DNA from: DATJMJ01 sp035508795
GTDB lineage: Bacteria; Actinomycetota; Acidimicrobiia; Acidimicrobiales; Palsa-688
NCBI GenBank assembly: GCA_035508795.1
Contig: DATJMJ010000252.1
Coordinates: forward strand, 1-8,521
Length of the DNA stretch: 8,521 bases
Reading direction: 5' to 3'
Position 1 is the stretch's first letter; every line of letters starts with the position of its first letter. This document shows positions 1 through 5,960 of this stretch, in pieces. The translations under genes were made by a program, and so were the position numbers. The notes beneath the pieces were generated by a model. It was not told the origin of the DNA. It was given only the letters and a program-made list of their open reading frames with translations, and ran no database searches.

Positions 1-297
1 AACGGCGGGCTCACCTGGTCAGCCTCGCCACCCCCTGAGGAACACGCGAGATGGCTGGTAGACGTCGTGACAGCGAGGACGTGGAAGCTGTACTCGGGCC
101 GCTCAGTGCTTACGACTACCGATGCCGGCCTCATATGGCGCCGGGCCGAGTCCAATCTCAGCCTGCCTGCTCAAGCGGTGGTCGACTACGTCGACGTGAA
201 CCACGGCTGGTACTTGCCGGCCGGAGGCGCCGGGCTGGAGCGCACGACCGACGGTGGCGTGACCTGGCAGGCGGTGGGGTTGCCGACGCTCTCGTAA
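1..297 (+). CDS. Asp-box (BNR/YCF48-like) beta-propeller protein, C-terminal fragment
   Basis: The reading frame is open from the first base to TAA at 295-297, giving the last 98 residues of a protein that starts outside the window. Three Asp-box-like motifs are visible: NGGLTW at residues 1-6, TTDAGLIW at 39-46 and TTDGGVTW at 82-89. The S/T-x-D-x-G-x-T-W pattern with spacing of about 40 residues is typical of blades in sialidase-like, YCF48-like and other photosystem-assembly-type beta-propellers. The last blade ends close to the stop, as expected for a propeller C-terminus. The fragment gives no catalytic residues, so enzyme, binding protein and secreted structural protein all remain possible. 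The following gene starts 47 nt downstream on the same strand. Fold assignment is fairly sure; function is unknown. Confidence 0.75.
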   Translation, partial: NGGLTWSASPPPEEHARWLVDVVTARTWKLYSGRSVLTTTDAGLIWRRAESNLSLPAQAVVDYVDVNHGWYLPAGGAGLERTTDGGVTWQAVGLPTLS

Positions 298-344
298 GGG
301 ACGTCCTTCGGCGGTTGCTAAGGCACATGTCCGTAAACCGCTAG

Positions 345-1454
345 ATGCGGCCCGGGCCGTCCACCATTATGTCTCTTGTGACCCCGAATTCCCCTTCGGC
401 CTCGTCCCCCTCCCCCTCCCAAATGGCCCAGCCCATTGATGCAGTGGCGGCAGGTGCAGTGGCGGCAGGTGCAGTGGCGGCAGACGGCTCGGTGACCGGG
501 CCCGCCGCTCCGGCCACCGCCGCCCTTGCGAGCACTGCGGGTACTGCGCCTACTGCGGGTGCCGCCTCTGTCGACGGCTCCGGCCGCCTTGTCAGCGAGC
601 GGGCCCCCGTCCTGGTGGCGGTGGCCATCACAGCGCTGCTTTGGGGTTCGGCTTTTGTGGCGATCCGTTCGGCGCTCGGGCACTTTTCGCCGGGTGCGCT
701 CGCGTTCGGGCGCCTGGCGACGGCATCGGTTGCGCTCGGCGGCCTCGTGTTCCTAAAGGGTGGGCCGCTGCCCGCCGTGCGCCACCTCCCGCGCATTGCC
801 TTTTGCGGGGTGTTCTGGTTTGCCTTTTACAACGTCGCTCTCAACGAAGCCGAACGAAGAGTGGACGCCGGCACCGCCTCGATGCTCGTGAACGTGGGGC
901 CCGTGCTCATCGCCGTCCTTGCCGGGCTCACATTGGGGGAGGGTTTCCCTCGCCGCCTCCTTGCCGGCTGCGCGATCGCGTTTTCGGGGGTTGCCGTGAT
1001 CGGTTTCGCAACCTCGCGTCACGGCTTCGCGCCGAGCTGGGGGGCTGGCCTCTGCCTTTTGGCTGCGGTCTTTTATGCTCTGGGTGTCGTCTCGCAGAAG
1101 CCGGTGCTGAAACATGTACCGGCCCTGCAGGTGACCTGGATCGGGTGCGTCGTCGCCGCTGTGGTGTGCTCCCCGTTCGCGCCGTCGTTCTTTAGAGAAC
1201 TTCCTCGCGCGAGCGCGACCAGCATCGGGTGGGTGGCCTATCTTGCACTCGGGCCGATGGCGATCGGGTTCGTAACTTGGGCCTATGCGCTTGCGAGGAT
1301 GACGGCGGGGCTCATGGGCTCGACGACGTACCTCGTGCCTCCGGTGGCGGTGTTCCTTGGTTGGCTTCTGCTTGGCGAGGTACCGGTGGCCGCCTCGTTC
1401 GCAGGCGGGGCGCTGTGCCTGTGCGGGGTTGCGGTGGCACGGCGGCGAAAGTAG
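345..1454 (+). CDS. EamA/DMT-superfamily inner-membrane transporter
   Basis: A 369-residue protein with two EamA repeats, at about residues 88-222 and 232-366, each contributing about five hydrophobic helices (ten in total). The first helix carries the family-typical WGSAFVAIR at 100-108, and SMLVNVGPVLIAVLAGLTLGE at 179-199 resembles the usual end of the first repeat. Members export or import small metabolites across the cytoplasmic membrane; the substrate cannot be read from sequence. The usual length is about 290-310 residues, so the first 85 or so are extra. They are rich in Ala, Ser, Pro and Thr and include a threefold AVAAG repeat. No good Shine-Dalgarno precedes ATG 345; in-frame ATGs at 369 and 423 are alternatives, so the start is uncertain. 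The protein ends in a basic ARRRK tail, suggesting a cytoplasmic C-terminus. Confidence 0.9.
   Translation: MRPGPSTIMSLVTPNSPSASSPSPSQMAQPIDAVAAGAVAAGAVAADGSVTGPAAPATAALASTAGTAPTAGAASVDGSGRLVSERAPVLVAVAITALLWGSAFVAIRSALGHFSPGALAFGRLATASVALGGLVFLKGGPLPAVRHLPRIAFCGVFWFAFYNVALNEAERRVDAGTASMLVNVGPVLIAVLAGLTLGEGFPRRLLAGCAIAFSGVAVIGFATSRHGFAPSWGAGLCLLAAVFYALGVVSQKPVLKHVPALQVTWIGCVVAAVVCSPFAPSFFRELPRASATSIGWVAYLALGPMAIGFVTWAYALARMTAGLMGSTTYLVPPVAVFLGWLLLGEVPVAASFAGGALCLCGVAVARRRK
441..485 (+). repeat. Three 15-bp tandem repeats inside the transporter N-terminus
   Basis: The unit GCAGTGGCGGCAGGT occurs at 441-455 and 456-470 identically, and at 471-485 with the last two bases changed. The length is a multiple of three, so copy-number change would keep the frame. 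It encodes AVAAG AVAAG AVAAD, ahead of the first membrane helix. The near identity of the copies suggests recent expansion by slippage. Confidence 0.9.
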
Positions 1455-1524
1455 CAGCGAGGCGGGCCGGAAGCTTGCCCACGCGAGCAAGGTCCAACGG
1501 GTCAATCGCTGAGCGGGTCGGGCA

Positions 1525-1569
1525 GGGGCGGTGCGGGCCCAGGGCGGTGCGGGCGCGGGGCGGTGCGGG
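1525..1569. repeat. Three G-rich repeats, 16-bp period
   Basis: The core GGGCGGTGCGGG recurs at 1526-1537, 1542-1553 and 1558-1569, exactly 16 bp apart, with variable bases between. The array lies 70 nt after the transporter stop. The G runs could allow G-quadruplex formation on the + strand, but that is inference. Confidence 0.8.
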
Positions 1570-1604
1570 GGGCGGGCTAGCGGGGTGAGCGGGCGGGCGG
1601 GTGA

Positions 1605-1640
1605 GTGAGCGTGCGGGTGAGCGTGCGGGTGAGCGTGCGA
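1605..1640. repeat. Three 12-bp tandem repeats (GTGAGCGTGCGG)
   Basis: Head-to-tail copies at 1605-1616, 1617-1628 and 1629-1640; only the last base of the third differs. This is a second array with a different unit from the 16-bp array just upstream, and it ends 19 bp before the nested palindrome. Confidence 0.85.
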
Positions 1641-1659
1641 GAATTGCCGTCGCCCTTGA

Positions 1660-1751
1660 TCACTCTGGTCGCGTCTACGCGACTTGGTCGCGAATAGTCA
1701 CGGAAAACCGTGCTCTTTCGCGACCAGCTAGCATGAGCGCGACCAGAGTGA
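1660..1751. repeat. 92-bp nested inverted repeat with GTCGCG/CGCGAC modules
   Basis: Three paired segments share one dyad centre at 1705.5: an outer 14-bp perfect arm pair (1660-1673 with 1738-1751), a middle 10-bp pair (1685-1694 with 1717-1726), and an inner 5-bp pair (1699-1703 with 1708-1712) closing an AAAA loop. The segments between them pair only in part. GTCGCG or its complement appears five times (1668, 1678, 1687, 1719, 1738), and the same-sense copies on each side are 19 bp apart. The left half can also fold alone, since CGCGAC at 1678-1683 can pair with GTCGCG at 1668-1673 or 1687-1692. Candidate roles are a multi-site operator, a folded leader or small RNA, or a REPIN-like palindromic mobile repeat. 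There is no U-tract, so a simple intrinsic terminator is unlikely. Confidence 0.85.
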
Positions 1752-1805
1752 ACGTCTCGGGACATCGTTGCTGCTAAGCGAGGGCAACTAACACAAACGC
1801 AGTTA

Positions 1806-1821
1806 CAGGTACAAACACCTG
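1806..1821. promoter_or_regulatory. Small operator-like dyad before the oxidoreductase
   Basis: CAGGT and ACCTG form a perfect 5-bp inverted repeat with a 6-nt spacer, 30 bp before the GTG start. It could be a regulator-binding half-site pair or a small leader hairpin. Such short dyads also arise by chance, so this is a weak call. Confidence 0.25.
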
Positions 1822-1837
1822 ATCGGTCTGTCAAAAC

Positions 1838-1844
1838 AAGGAGG
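1838..1844 (+). promoter_or_regulatory. Strong Shine-Dalgarno fixing the GTG start of the oxidoreductase
   Basis: AAGGAGG lies 7 nt before GTG at 1852. It is one of the two best ribosome binding sites in the window and decides the non-ATG start. Confidence 0.85.
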
Positions 1845-1851
1845 CGCAAGA

Positions 1852-2769
1852 GTGGCTGACCAAGAGCAAGGCTTGCCCAGCATCGGCTGGATTGGCACCG
1901 GTGTCATGGGCTCTGCCATGTGCGGGCATCTACTGGCGGCTGGGCACCCGGTCAAGGTCTTTAGCCGCACCAGGCAAAGAGCGGAGCCCCTGGTGAGTTC
2001 GGGGGCAACCTGGGCGAGTTCTCCTGCCGAAGCGGCGAAAGGTGCCGATTTTGTCATCACCATGGTCGGGTACCCCTCGGACGTCAGGGAGGTCGTGCTA
2101 GGGGAGGAGGGCCTGTTGGGCACGGCCAGAGAGGGTGCAACCTTGATCGATATGACTACGAGCGAACCTCAGCTTGCGAGGGAAATTTTCCAAGCTGCGA
2201 AGGCCAAAGGGGTAGGCGCCCTGGACGCCCCGGTATCGGGTGGGGACGTGGGAGCTCGCAACGCCTCGCTCGTCATCATGGTCGGGGGTGAGCAGGAGGT
2301 CTTTGACCAGGCGCTGCCTGTCCTGCAACGGCTGGGCAAGGTCGTCGCGCTACAAGGGGGCGCGGGGTCGGGTCAAAACACCAAAATGGTCAACCAGATA
2401 GCCATTTCGTCGGGGATGATCGGCGTTTGCGAAGCGTTGTTGTACGCGTTCCGGGCGGGCCTCGACGTCATGAAGGTGATCGAGACCATCGGTACGGGTG
2501 CTGCCGGCTCGTGGTCCTTGAGCAACTACGGCCCCCGCGCCGTAAAGGGAGATTTCGAGCCGGGGTTCAAAGTCGACCATTTCATCAAGGACCTCGGCAT
2601 CGCCTTGACGGAAGCTCGCAGGATGAACCTTTCCTTGCCGGGGCTGGCACTCGCTGAGCAGTTTTATGTCTCGACCACGGCGCAGGGCATGGGCCAAAAA
2701 GGGACTCACTCCCTCCTGCTCACCCTTGGCCGCCTTTCGGGCGTCGAGTGGGAGGTCAAGCCTCGCTGA
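1852..2769 (+). CDS. NAD(P)-dependent beta-hydroxyacid dehydrogenase (3-hydroxyisobutyrate dehydrogenase family)
   Basis: A 305-residue soluble cytoplasmic oxidoreductase of the usual family length. The N-terminal Rossmann fold shows IGWIGTGVMGSAM (11-23) with the G-x-G-x-x-G dinucleotide site. The substrate-binding signature is DAPVSGGDVGA (125-135), and the family catalytic lysine lies in GQNTKMVNQ (K178, with N181). The helical C-terminal domain has the conserved KD pair (K246-D247) in HFIKDLGIAL. R39, R41 and R43 after the second strand (SRTRQR) hint at NADP preference, which is inference. The family oxidises or reduces 3-hydroxyisobutyrate, tartronate semialdehyde, succinic semialdehyde and related acids; no valine- or glyoxylate-pathway gene sits nearby to choose among them. 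The GTG start is supported by AAGGAGG 7 nt upstream. The 3' end overlaps the opposite-strand ArfB-like gene by 14 nt. Confidence 0.92.
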   Translation: MADQEQGLPSIGWIGTGVMGSAMCGHLLAAGHPVKVFSRTRQRAEPLVSSGATWASSPAEAAKGADFVITMVGYPSDVREVVLGEEGLLGTAREGATLIDMTTSEPQLAREIFQAAKAKGVGALDAPVSGGDVGARNASLVIMVGGEQEVFDQALPVLQRLGKVVALQGGAGSGQNTKMVNQIAISSGMIGVCEALLYAFRAGLDVMKVIETIGTGAAGSWSLSNYGPRAVKGDFEPGFKVDHFIKDLGIALTEARRMNLSLPGLALAEQFYVSTTAQGMGQKGTHSLLLTLGRLSGVEWEVKPR

Positions 2770-3259
2770 TCGGGCGCCGCTCCTCTTTGCGCAGCGAGCG
2801 GAGCCGTTTGTCGCGCAAGCGCCGTTCTCTGGATGCTCCGGTGGGGGCAGTTGGCACGCGTGGCCGCTGGGATAGGAGTGCTTGGTCGAGCCGTTCTGCC
2901 AAGCGGCGGAGGGCAATTTCCCGGTTACGGGCCTGTGAGCGCTCCTCACTTACGACTAGTCGAGCGGTGGGGCCGAACCGCTCGATGAGACGGGCACGTT
3001 GGCGAGGCCCGAGGGCACTGGAGGTCGCTATGTCGTAAAGCAGCTCGACCCTGGTGTTCGAGGTGTTGGCGTGTTGGCCGCCGGGGCCACCGCTCCCGCT
3101 GAAGCGCCATTGGAGCTCTCCGGACGGGATGACGAACCGGCGGCCGACCCTGAGGTCGTTGCCTCCGGCGATCGGATCCGCTACGCGGACGTTCAGGTCG
3201 AGGGAGCTTTGGTCCTTGGCACCCACGTCGTCGGTTTTCATGTCGACGAGCCTTTGCAT
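2756..3259 (-). CDS. arfB: ArfB/YaeJ-like peptidyl-tRNA hydrolase (class I release-factor domain)
   Basis: With the ATG at 3259 this is a 167-residue protein containing a single RF-1 catalytic domain. The signature GSGGPGGQHANTSNTRVEL holds the GGQ motif at residues 60-62, which hydrolyses the peptidyl-tRNA ester in the ribosomal P site. It lacks the codon-recognition domains of true release factors. The C-terminal tail (about 142-164) is strongly basic (SRERRLRDKRLRSLRKEERR), matching the ArfB tail that enters the empty mRNA channel, so a role in rescuing stalled ribosomes is likely. About 40 residues precede the usual domain start, more than in E. coli ArfB. GTG 3283 and ATG 3241 are in-frame alternatives; ATG 3259 has GAGGG 7 nt upstream. 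The stop lies inside the end of the convergent oxidoreductase gene. Confidence 0.88.
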   Translation of the reverse strand: MQRLVDMKTDDVGAKDQSSLDLNVRVADPIAGGNDLRVGRRFVIPSGELQWRFSGSGGPGGQHANTSNTRVELLYDIATSSALGPRQRARLIERFGPTARLVVSEERSQARNREIALRRLAERLDQALLSQRPRVPTAPTGASRERRLRDKRLRSLRKEERRPISEA

Positions 3260-3260
3260 C

Positions 3261-3309
3261 GTGCGGCCCTCACGCCGGCGCACATCCGCGTTGTGCGGCC
3301 CTCACGCCG
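3261..3309. repeat. 17-bp direct repeat at the start of the ArfB-like gene
   Basis: GTGCGGCCCTCACGCCG occurs at 3261-3277 and again, identically, at 3293-3309. Read on the - strand, each copy contains GTGAGGG, a plausible ribosome binding sequence; the copy next to ATG 3259 is well spaced for it. The duplication is separated by 15 bp. Confidence 0.8.
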
Positions 3310-3402
3310 TCCTCCAACTGGTGCCGCGCTCCCCACGCGTGTTCGCCGAGCCTGCCGAGGGTTTGGGGGCATCGAACCGGCACGCTCTGGGTCGACCAAA
3401 GT

Positions 3403-3430
3403 GGGGGGACGACGCGGAGGGGGGACGACG
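3403..3430. repeat. Two 12-bp direct repeats between the OsmC-like and ArfB-like genes
   Basis: GGGGGGACGACG is present at 3403-3414 and 3419-3430, a 16-bp period. It lies about 30 bp beyond the OsmC-like stop codon. The rest of the roughly 200-nt spacer shows no gene or clear terminator. Confidence 0.7.
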
Positions 3431-3461
3431 GGAGGGCGTGCGGCGCTCCTCTTGGCTGGCG

Positions 3462-3887
3462 TCAGCTCTCGAGCTTGGCGACGAGGTTGATCTCGCCGAC
3501 GGCGGCGAGGGCGCGGCTAACGGGGCACCCGGCCTTGGTCTTTGCCGCGAATTCTTCGAAACCGGCTTGGTCGAGGCCCGCGACCTTGCCTGTAGTAACG
3601 AGGTCGATCGTTGTGATCGTGGGCTTGCCGTCCACCGGGCGCAAAGTGACCGTAGCCTCGGTGCGGACAGACTCCGGATGGTGGCCGGCCTCGGCGAGGG
3701 CATTGGACAAAGCCATCGAGAAACAAGATGCATGTGCCGCTGCGATCAGCTGCTCGGGGTTGGCGCCGGGGCCGTCCTCGAAGCGCGACTTGAACGAATA
3801 GTCACCGCTGATGCCATCGCCCGCCGTGAACGTACCGTGCCCCGACCTGAGGTCGCCTTCCCATAGAGCGGTCCCTTTGGCTGCCAC
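3462..3887 (-). CDS. osmC: OsmC-type peroxiredoxin
   Basis: A 141-residue protein, the usual OsmC length and collinear with E. coli OsmC as I remember it. The start region KGTALWEGDLRSGHGT (4-19) and the central FKSRFEDGPGANPEQLIAAA (32-51), followed by HASCFSMAL (52-60), are typical. Both redox cysteines are present: C55 in AHASCFSMAL and C121 in KAGCPVSRAL. R35 and E45 fit the conserved Arg/Glu of the active site. The enzyme reduces organic hydroperoxides in the cytoplasm, forming a disulfide between the two cysteines. The GTG start is chosen because AGGAGG lies 4 nt upstream. It sits about 180 nt downstream of the transglutaminase gene on the same strand and about 200 nt upstream of the ArfB-like gene, so its own promoter is probable but not resolved. 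Confidence 0.93.
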   Translation of the reverse strand: MAAKGTALWEGDLRSGHGTFTAGDGISGDYSFKSRFEDGPGANPEQLIAAAHASCFSMALSNALAEAGHHPESVRTEATVTLRPVDGKPTITTIDLVTTGKVAGLDQAGFEEFAAKTKAGCPVSRALAAVGEINLVAKLES

Positions 3888-3891
3888 ATTG

Positions 3892-3897
3892 CCTCCT
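3892..3897 (-). promoter_or_regulatory. Shine-Dalgarno of the OsmC-like gene
   Basis: The - strand reads AGGAGG-CAAT-GTG. This consensus site supports GTG at 3887. The overlapping ATG at 3889 is in another frame and gives no OsmC protein. Confidence 0.85.
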
Positions 3898-4009
3898 GTC
3901 TCAGGCGCCCTCTTAGCGGCGCTACCCCGCGGATGCTACCTGGACCTCGAGTAGTTGCGGTCACTTCGGCCCGCAGCCCCGCCCTGGCGGCTCGCTGCAA
4001 GACCGGTGC

Positions 4010-4061
4010 GCGAGGGAGGCCCGCGAGGGGGGCCTGCGAGGAGGCCCCGCGAAGGAGGCGG
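4010..4061. repeat. Four degenerate 13-bp repeats after the transglutaminase stop
   Basis: Units starting GCGAGG or GCGAAG lie head to tail at 4010-4022, 4023-4035, 4036-4048 and 4049-4061 (GCGAGGGAGGCCC and variants). The array begins 4 bp beyond the stop of the transglutaminase gene and so occupies the 3' end of the three-gene operon. Confidence 0.75.
4029..4048 (-). terminator. Possible hairpin at the end of the ATP-grasp operon
   Basis: GGGGCCT (4029-4035) and AGGCCCC (4042-4048) form a perfect 7-bp stem with a 6-nt loop, 17 nt beyond the transglutaminase stop codon. It is created by neighbouring units of the 13-bp array. No T-run follows on the - strand, so it would be an imperfect terminator or simply a stabilising 3' hairpin. 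Confidence 0.3.
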
Positions 4062-4065
4062 CGGC

Positions 4066-5022
4066 TCAGGCTCGCCGGGTCAATTTGACGCTCACCTCGT
4101 TTGAGGAGCCTGGAGGGCCGCTATAGATGCCCCGCATGGGGGCCACGTCGTAGTAATCGCGCCCTCGGGCGACGACAACATGGCGCTCGTCGACCGGTAC
4201 GCCGTTGGTCGGGTCGTGCGGCGCCCATTCGCCCGTCCATGCCTCGACCCACGCATGGCTTTCACCGAGGAGCTCGACGTCCACCACGCCGTCCGCGTTC
4301 GGGTAGAAGTAGCCCGAAACGTAGCGGGCCGGGATGTTCATCGCCCGTAGCACCGCGAGGCTCAGGTGAGCGTAGTCCTGGCAGACGCCCCGGCCGGCTC
4401 GCCAAGCTTCGATGGCCGAAGTACCCACGTCCGTTGCGCCGCCTCCGTACTCGAGCTGCCCATGAGCCCACTCGACGCCCGCCCGGGCCGCCTCGAGCGG
4501 GGTGGACGAGGCCTCGCGCAGCTCGCGGGCCACCGGCGAAAGTTCCGTTGTGTTCACAAGGCGCGAAGGGGCGAGGAACTCGTAATAGCGGTCGGCTATT
4601 TCGCTCGTGGCCAGTTCCTCCCAGCTGGCCCCGTCGGCGCCGTCAAACTCCTCGACCCCCTCAACAACCGGCCTCCCGTCCGCCCGGACCAGTTCGCCGG
4701 GCTCCCCGCCGGGCCCGCCCGAGCCGCTCGAGCCCCCCGAGCCGCCCCTGCCGCCCGAGCCGCTCGTGCTCGTCTCGACTGTGGCGACACTCGTTACCAC
4801 AAGCGTCTCATGTGGGTCGTGGATGTCGAATGTGTGGACGAGGGAGCCCCAATAGTCGTAGTAGGCGAACACATCGGCCTGGGGCTCGACTCGGACTTCG
4901 GAATGCCCGACCAATTGCCGGTCCGTCCCCATCGGCGTCACCCGGGCTTCGTTGTATGAGGAAACCACGGGCCGGTCGTAGTGGTACGAGGTGACGTGGC
5001 AAATATCGAGTTTCCAGCTCAC
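4066..5022 (-). CDS. Transglutaminase-like cysteine protease/amidase with N-terminal beta domain
   Basis: I place the start at GTG 5022, giving 318 residues. The open frame continues upstream, but that part is out-of-frame shadow of the preceding gene. GTG 5022 overlaps the upstream TGA as GTGA, with GGAG close before it. Residues 1-84 match the bacterial transglutaminase N-terminal domain (ICHVTSYHYDRPV, then NEARVTP). The core about 140-280 shows the triad: C214 in GRGVCQDYAHLS, H256 in GESHAWVEAW and D270 in WAPHDPTNG. The fold cleaves or forms amide bonds through a thioester. No signal peptide or membrane helix is seen, so it is probably cytoplasmic. Residues 85-135 are a Gly/Ser-rich and then acidic stretch (GSGGRGGSGGSSGSGGPGG) that looks like an inserted flexible linker. 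It is the third gene of the ATP-grasp operon and probably processes the product or target of that system. Confidence 0.92.
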   Translation of the reverse strand: MSWKLDICHVTSYHYDRPVVSSYNEARVTPMGTDRQLVGHSEVRVEPQADVFAYYDYWGSLVHTFDIHDPHETLVVTSVATVETSTSGSGGRGGSGGSSGSGGPGGEPGELVRADGRPVVEGVEEFDGADGASWEELATSEIADRYYEFLAPSRLVNTTELSPVARELREASSTPLEAARAGVEWAHGQLEYGGGATDVGTSAIEAWRAGRGVCQDYAHLSLAVLRAMNIPARYVSGYFYPNADGVVDVELLGESHAWVEAWTGEWAPHDPTNGVPVDERHVVVARGRDYYDVAPMRGIYSGPPGSSNEVSVKLTRRA

Positions 5023-5960
5023 GCGCTCCACTCCACTATTGCTGCAGGGCGGAAATAACGCTCCGATATGGCCGCGCTTGCGGCCGAGCACCGTTTCTGG
5101 ACGTGGCCGAGGTGGCCGGGGAGGTCGGCGAGGAGGTCGCTCGCCGAGGTGAACTCGAGCTCGGCGCGCGCCTGGCCCAAGTGGCGCCGGGCAAGGTCCT
5201 CGACCCCCGCCCGCCCGGCGCGCGGGGCGATCTCGTCGAGCGAGTTTTCTGCCGACCGGAGCGCAAAATACAACGAACGCGGGAAAAGCCTGTCGAGCAC
5301 CAGGAACTCCGCCGCCGACGACCCATCGACCGCACGGTGGTAGGTCCGCAGGTATGCCTCGTACGCCGAACACGAGCGAAGGGTTGTCACCCAGCCCATC
5401 TGGCCCCAACTCTCGCCGTAACGGGCCGAAAGGAGCCTGGCCGTCATATCGGCCCGCTCGAGTGAACGCCCGAGCATAAGGAAACGCCAACCTTCGTCAC
5501 GGCTCATCGTCGATTCGGAGAGGCCTCCCAGTATCGCCGCCCGCTCCTTCACCCACCAGAAAAAGGCGTGCGGCATTTGCCCGGTGGCAGCCTCGATTTG
5601 ATCGGGCAGCGCCTCGTGGGTCGCGTTGAGGCATTCCCACATCTCCGAGGAGACAGCCTCCCTGGCTCCGCGAGCATTTTCCCACGCTGCCTCGAGCGAG
5701 CGGACGATCGAGCCCGAGTAGTCCGAGTCGAAGGCCAAGGCTCGCGTCACGAGCACCGAGTCGCTCGCCTCGCCGTCTGCGGCAGGGAACCCCATCACGG
5801 TCAACAGGACGCGTCCGGCCACCTGTTCGTCAACCCATCGGTCCTCGAGCAAAAGATGGAAATGGACGTCCAGGATCCTCGCGGTGTCTTCGGCTCGTTC
5901 GACATAGCGCCCGAGCCAATAGAGAGATTCTGCGATCCGGCTCAGCAGCTTCGGTCCCAC
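5019..5960 (-). CDS. Alpha-E domain protein
   Basis: A 313-residue protein matching the all-helical alpha-E family over its whole length. The hallmark LLSRIAESLYWLGRYVERAE is at residues 5-24, and a second similar motif, FLMLGRSLERADMTARLL, is at about 180-197. The domain is named for its conserved glutamates and helices and has no known reaction of its own; it is found beside or fused to circularly permuted ATP-grasp proteins and is taken as their partner. The GTG start at 5960 is preceded by GAGGA (5967-5971 on the - strand) at 6 nt. It overlaps the ATP-grasp gene by 19 nt and the transglutaminase gene by 4 nt, a layout that favours translational coupling. Confidence 0.93.
   Translation of the reverse strand: MGPKLLSRIAESLYWLGRYVERAEDTARILDVHFHLLLEDRWVDEQVAGRVLLTVMGFPAADGEASDSVLVTRALAFDSDYSGSIVRSLEAAWENARGAREAVSSEMWECLNATHEALPDQIEAATGQMPHAFFWWVKERAAILGGLSESTMSRDEGWRFLMLGRSLERADMTARLLSARYGESWGQMGWVTTLRSCSAYEAYLRTYHRAVDGSSAAEFLVLDRLFPRSLYFALRSAENSLDEIAPRAGRAGVEDLARRHLGQARAELEFTSASDLLADLPGHLGHVQKRCSAASAAISERYFRPAAIVEWSA

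Larger units (their letters stand above)
1455..1837. other. Long repeat-rich spacer between transporter and oxidoreductase
   Basis: No convincing gene lies here; open frames on either strand are low-complexity translations of the repeats. From left to right it holds a G-rich stretch, a 16-bp-period array (1525-1569), a 12-bp-period array (1605-1640), a nested palindrome (1660-1751), and an AT-richer leader (about 1752-1837) just before the oxidoreductase Shine-Dalgarno. The drop in GC after 1751 makes the leader the likely promoter region, but I cannot pick a convincing -35/-10 pair. Confidence 0.6.

Noticed and set aside
51..344. + strand open frame overlapping the beta-propeller fragment
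   Set aside because: Arg-rich translation in another frame; the frame with three Asp-box motifs is clearly the coding one.
753..1505. Long - strand open frame opposite the transporter
   Set aside because: It is antisense to a clear membrane protein; its translation is rich in Arg, His and Pro with no domain, as expected from GC-rich codon bias.
1525..1640. Possible CRISPR array
   Set aside because: Units are only 12-16 bp with no unique spacers of 30-40 bp; they are simple tandem repeats.
1577..1849. - strand open frame in the long spacer
   Set aside because: It translates the 12-bp repeats into LTRTLTRTLT and crosses the palindrome; no start signal or domain supports it.
3365..3395. tRNA T-arm-like sequence (CATCGAACCGGC)
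   Set aside because: No acceptor stem, D-arm or anticodon arm can be fitted around it on either strand.
5023..5490. N-terminal extension of the transglutaminase frame
   Set aside because: It lies wholly inside the alpha-E gene and reads as Arg/Pro/Gly-rich shadow; GTG 5022 with the GTGA overlap is the natural start.
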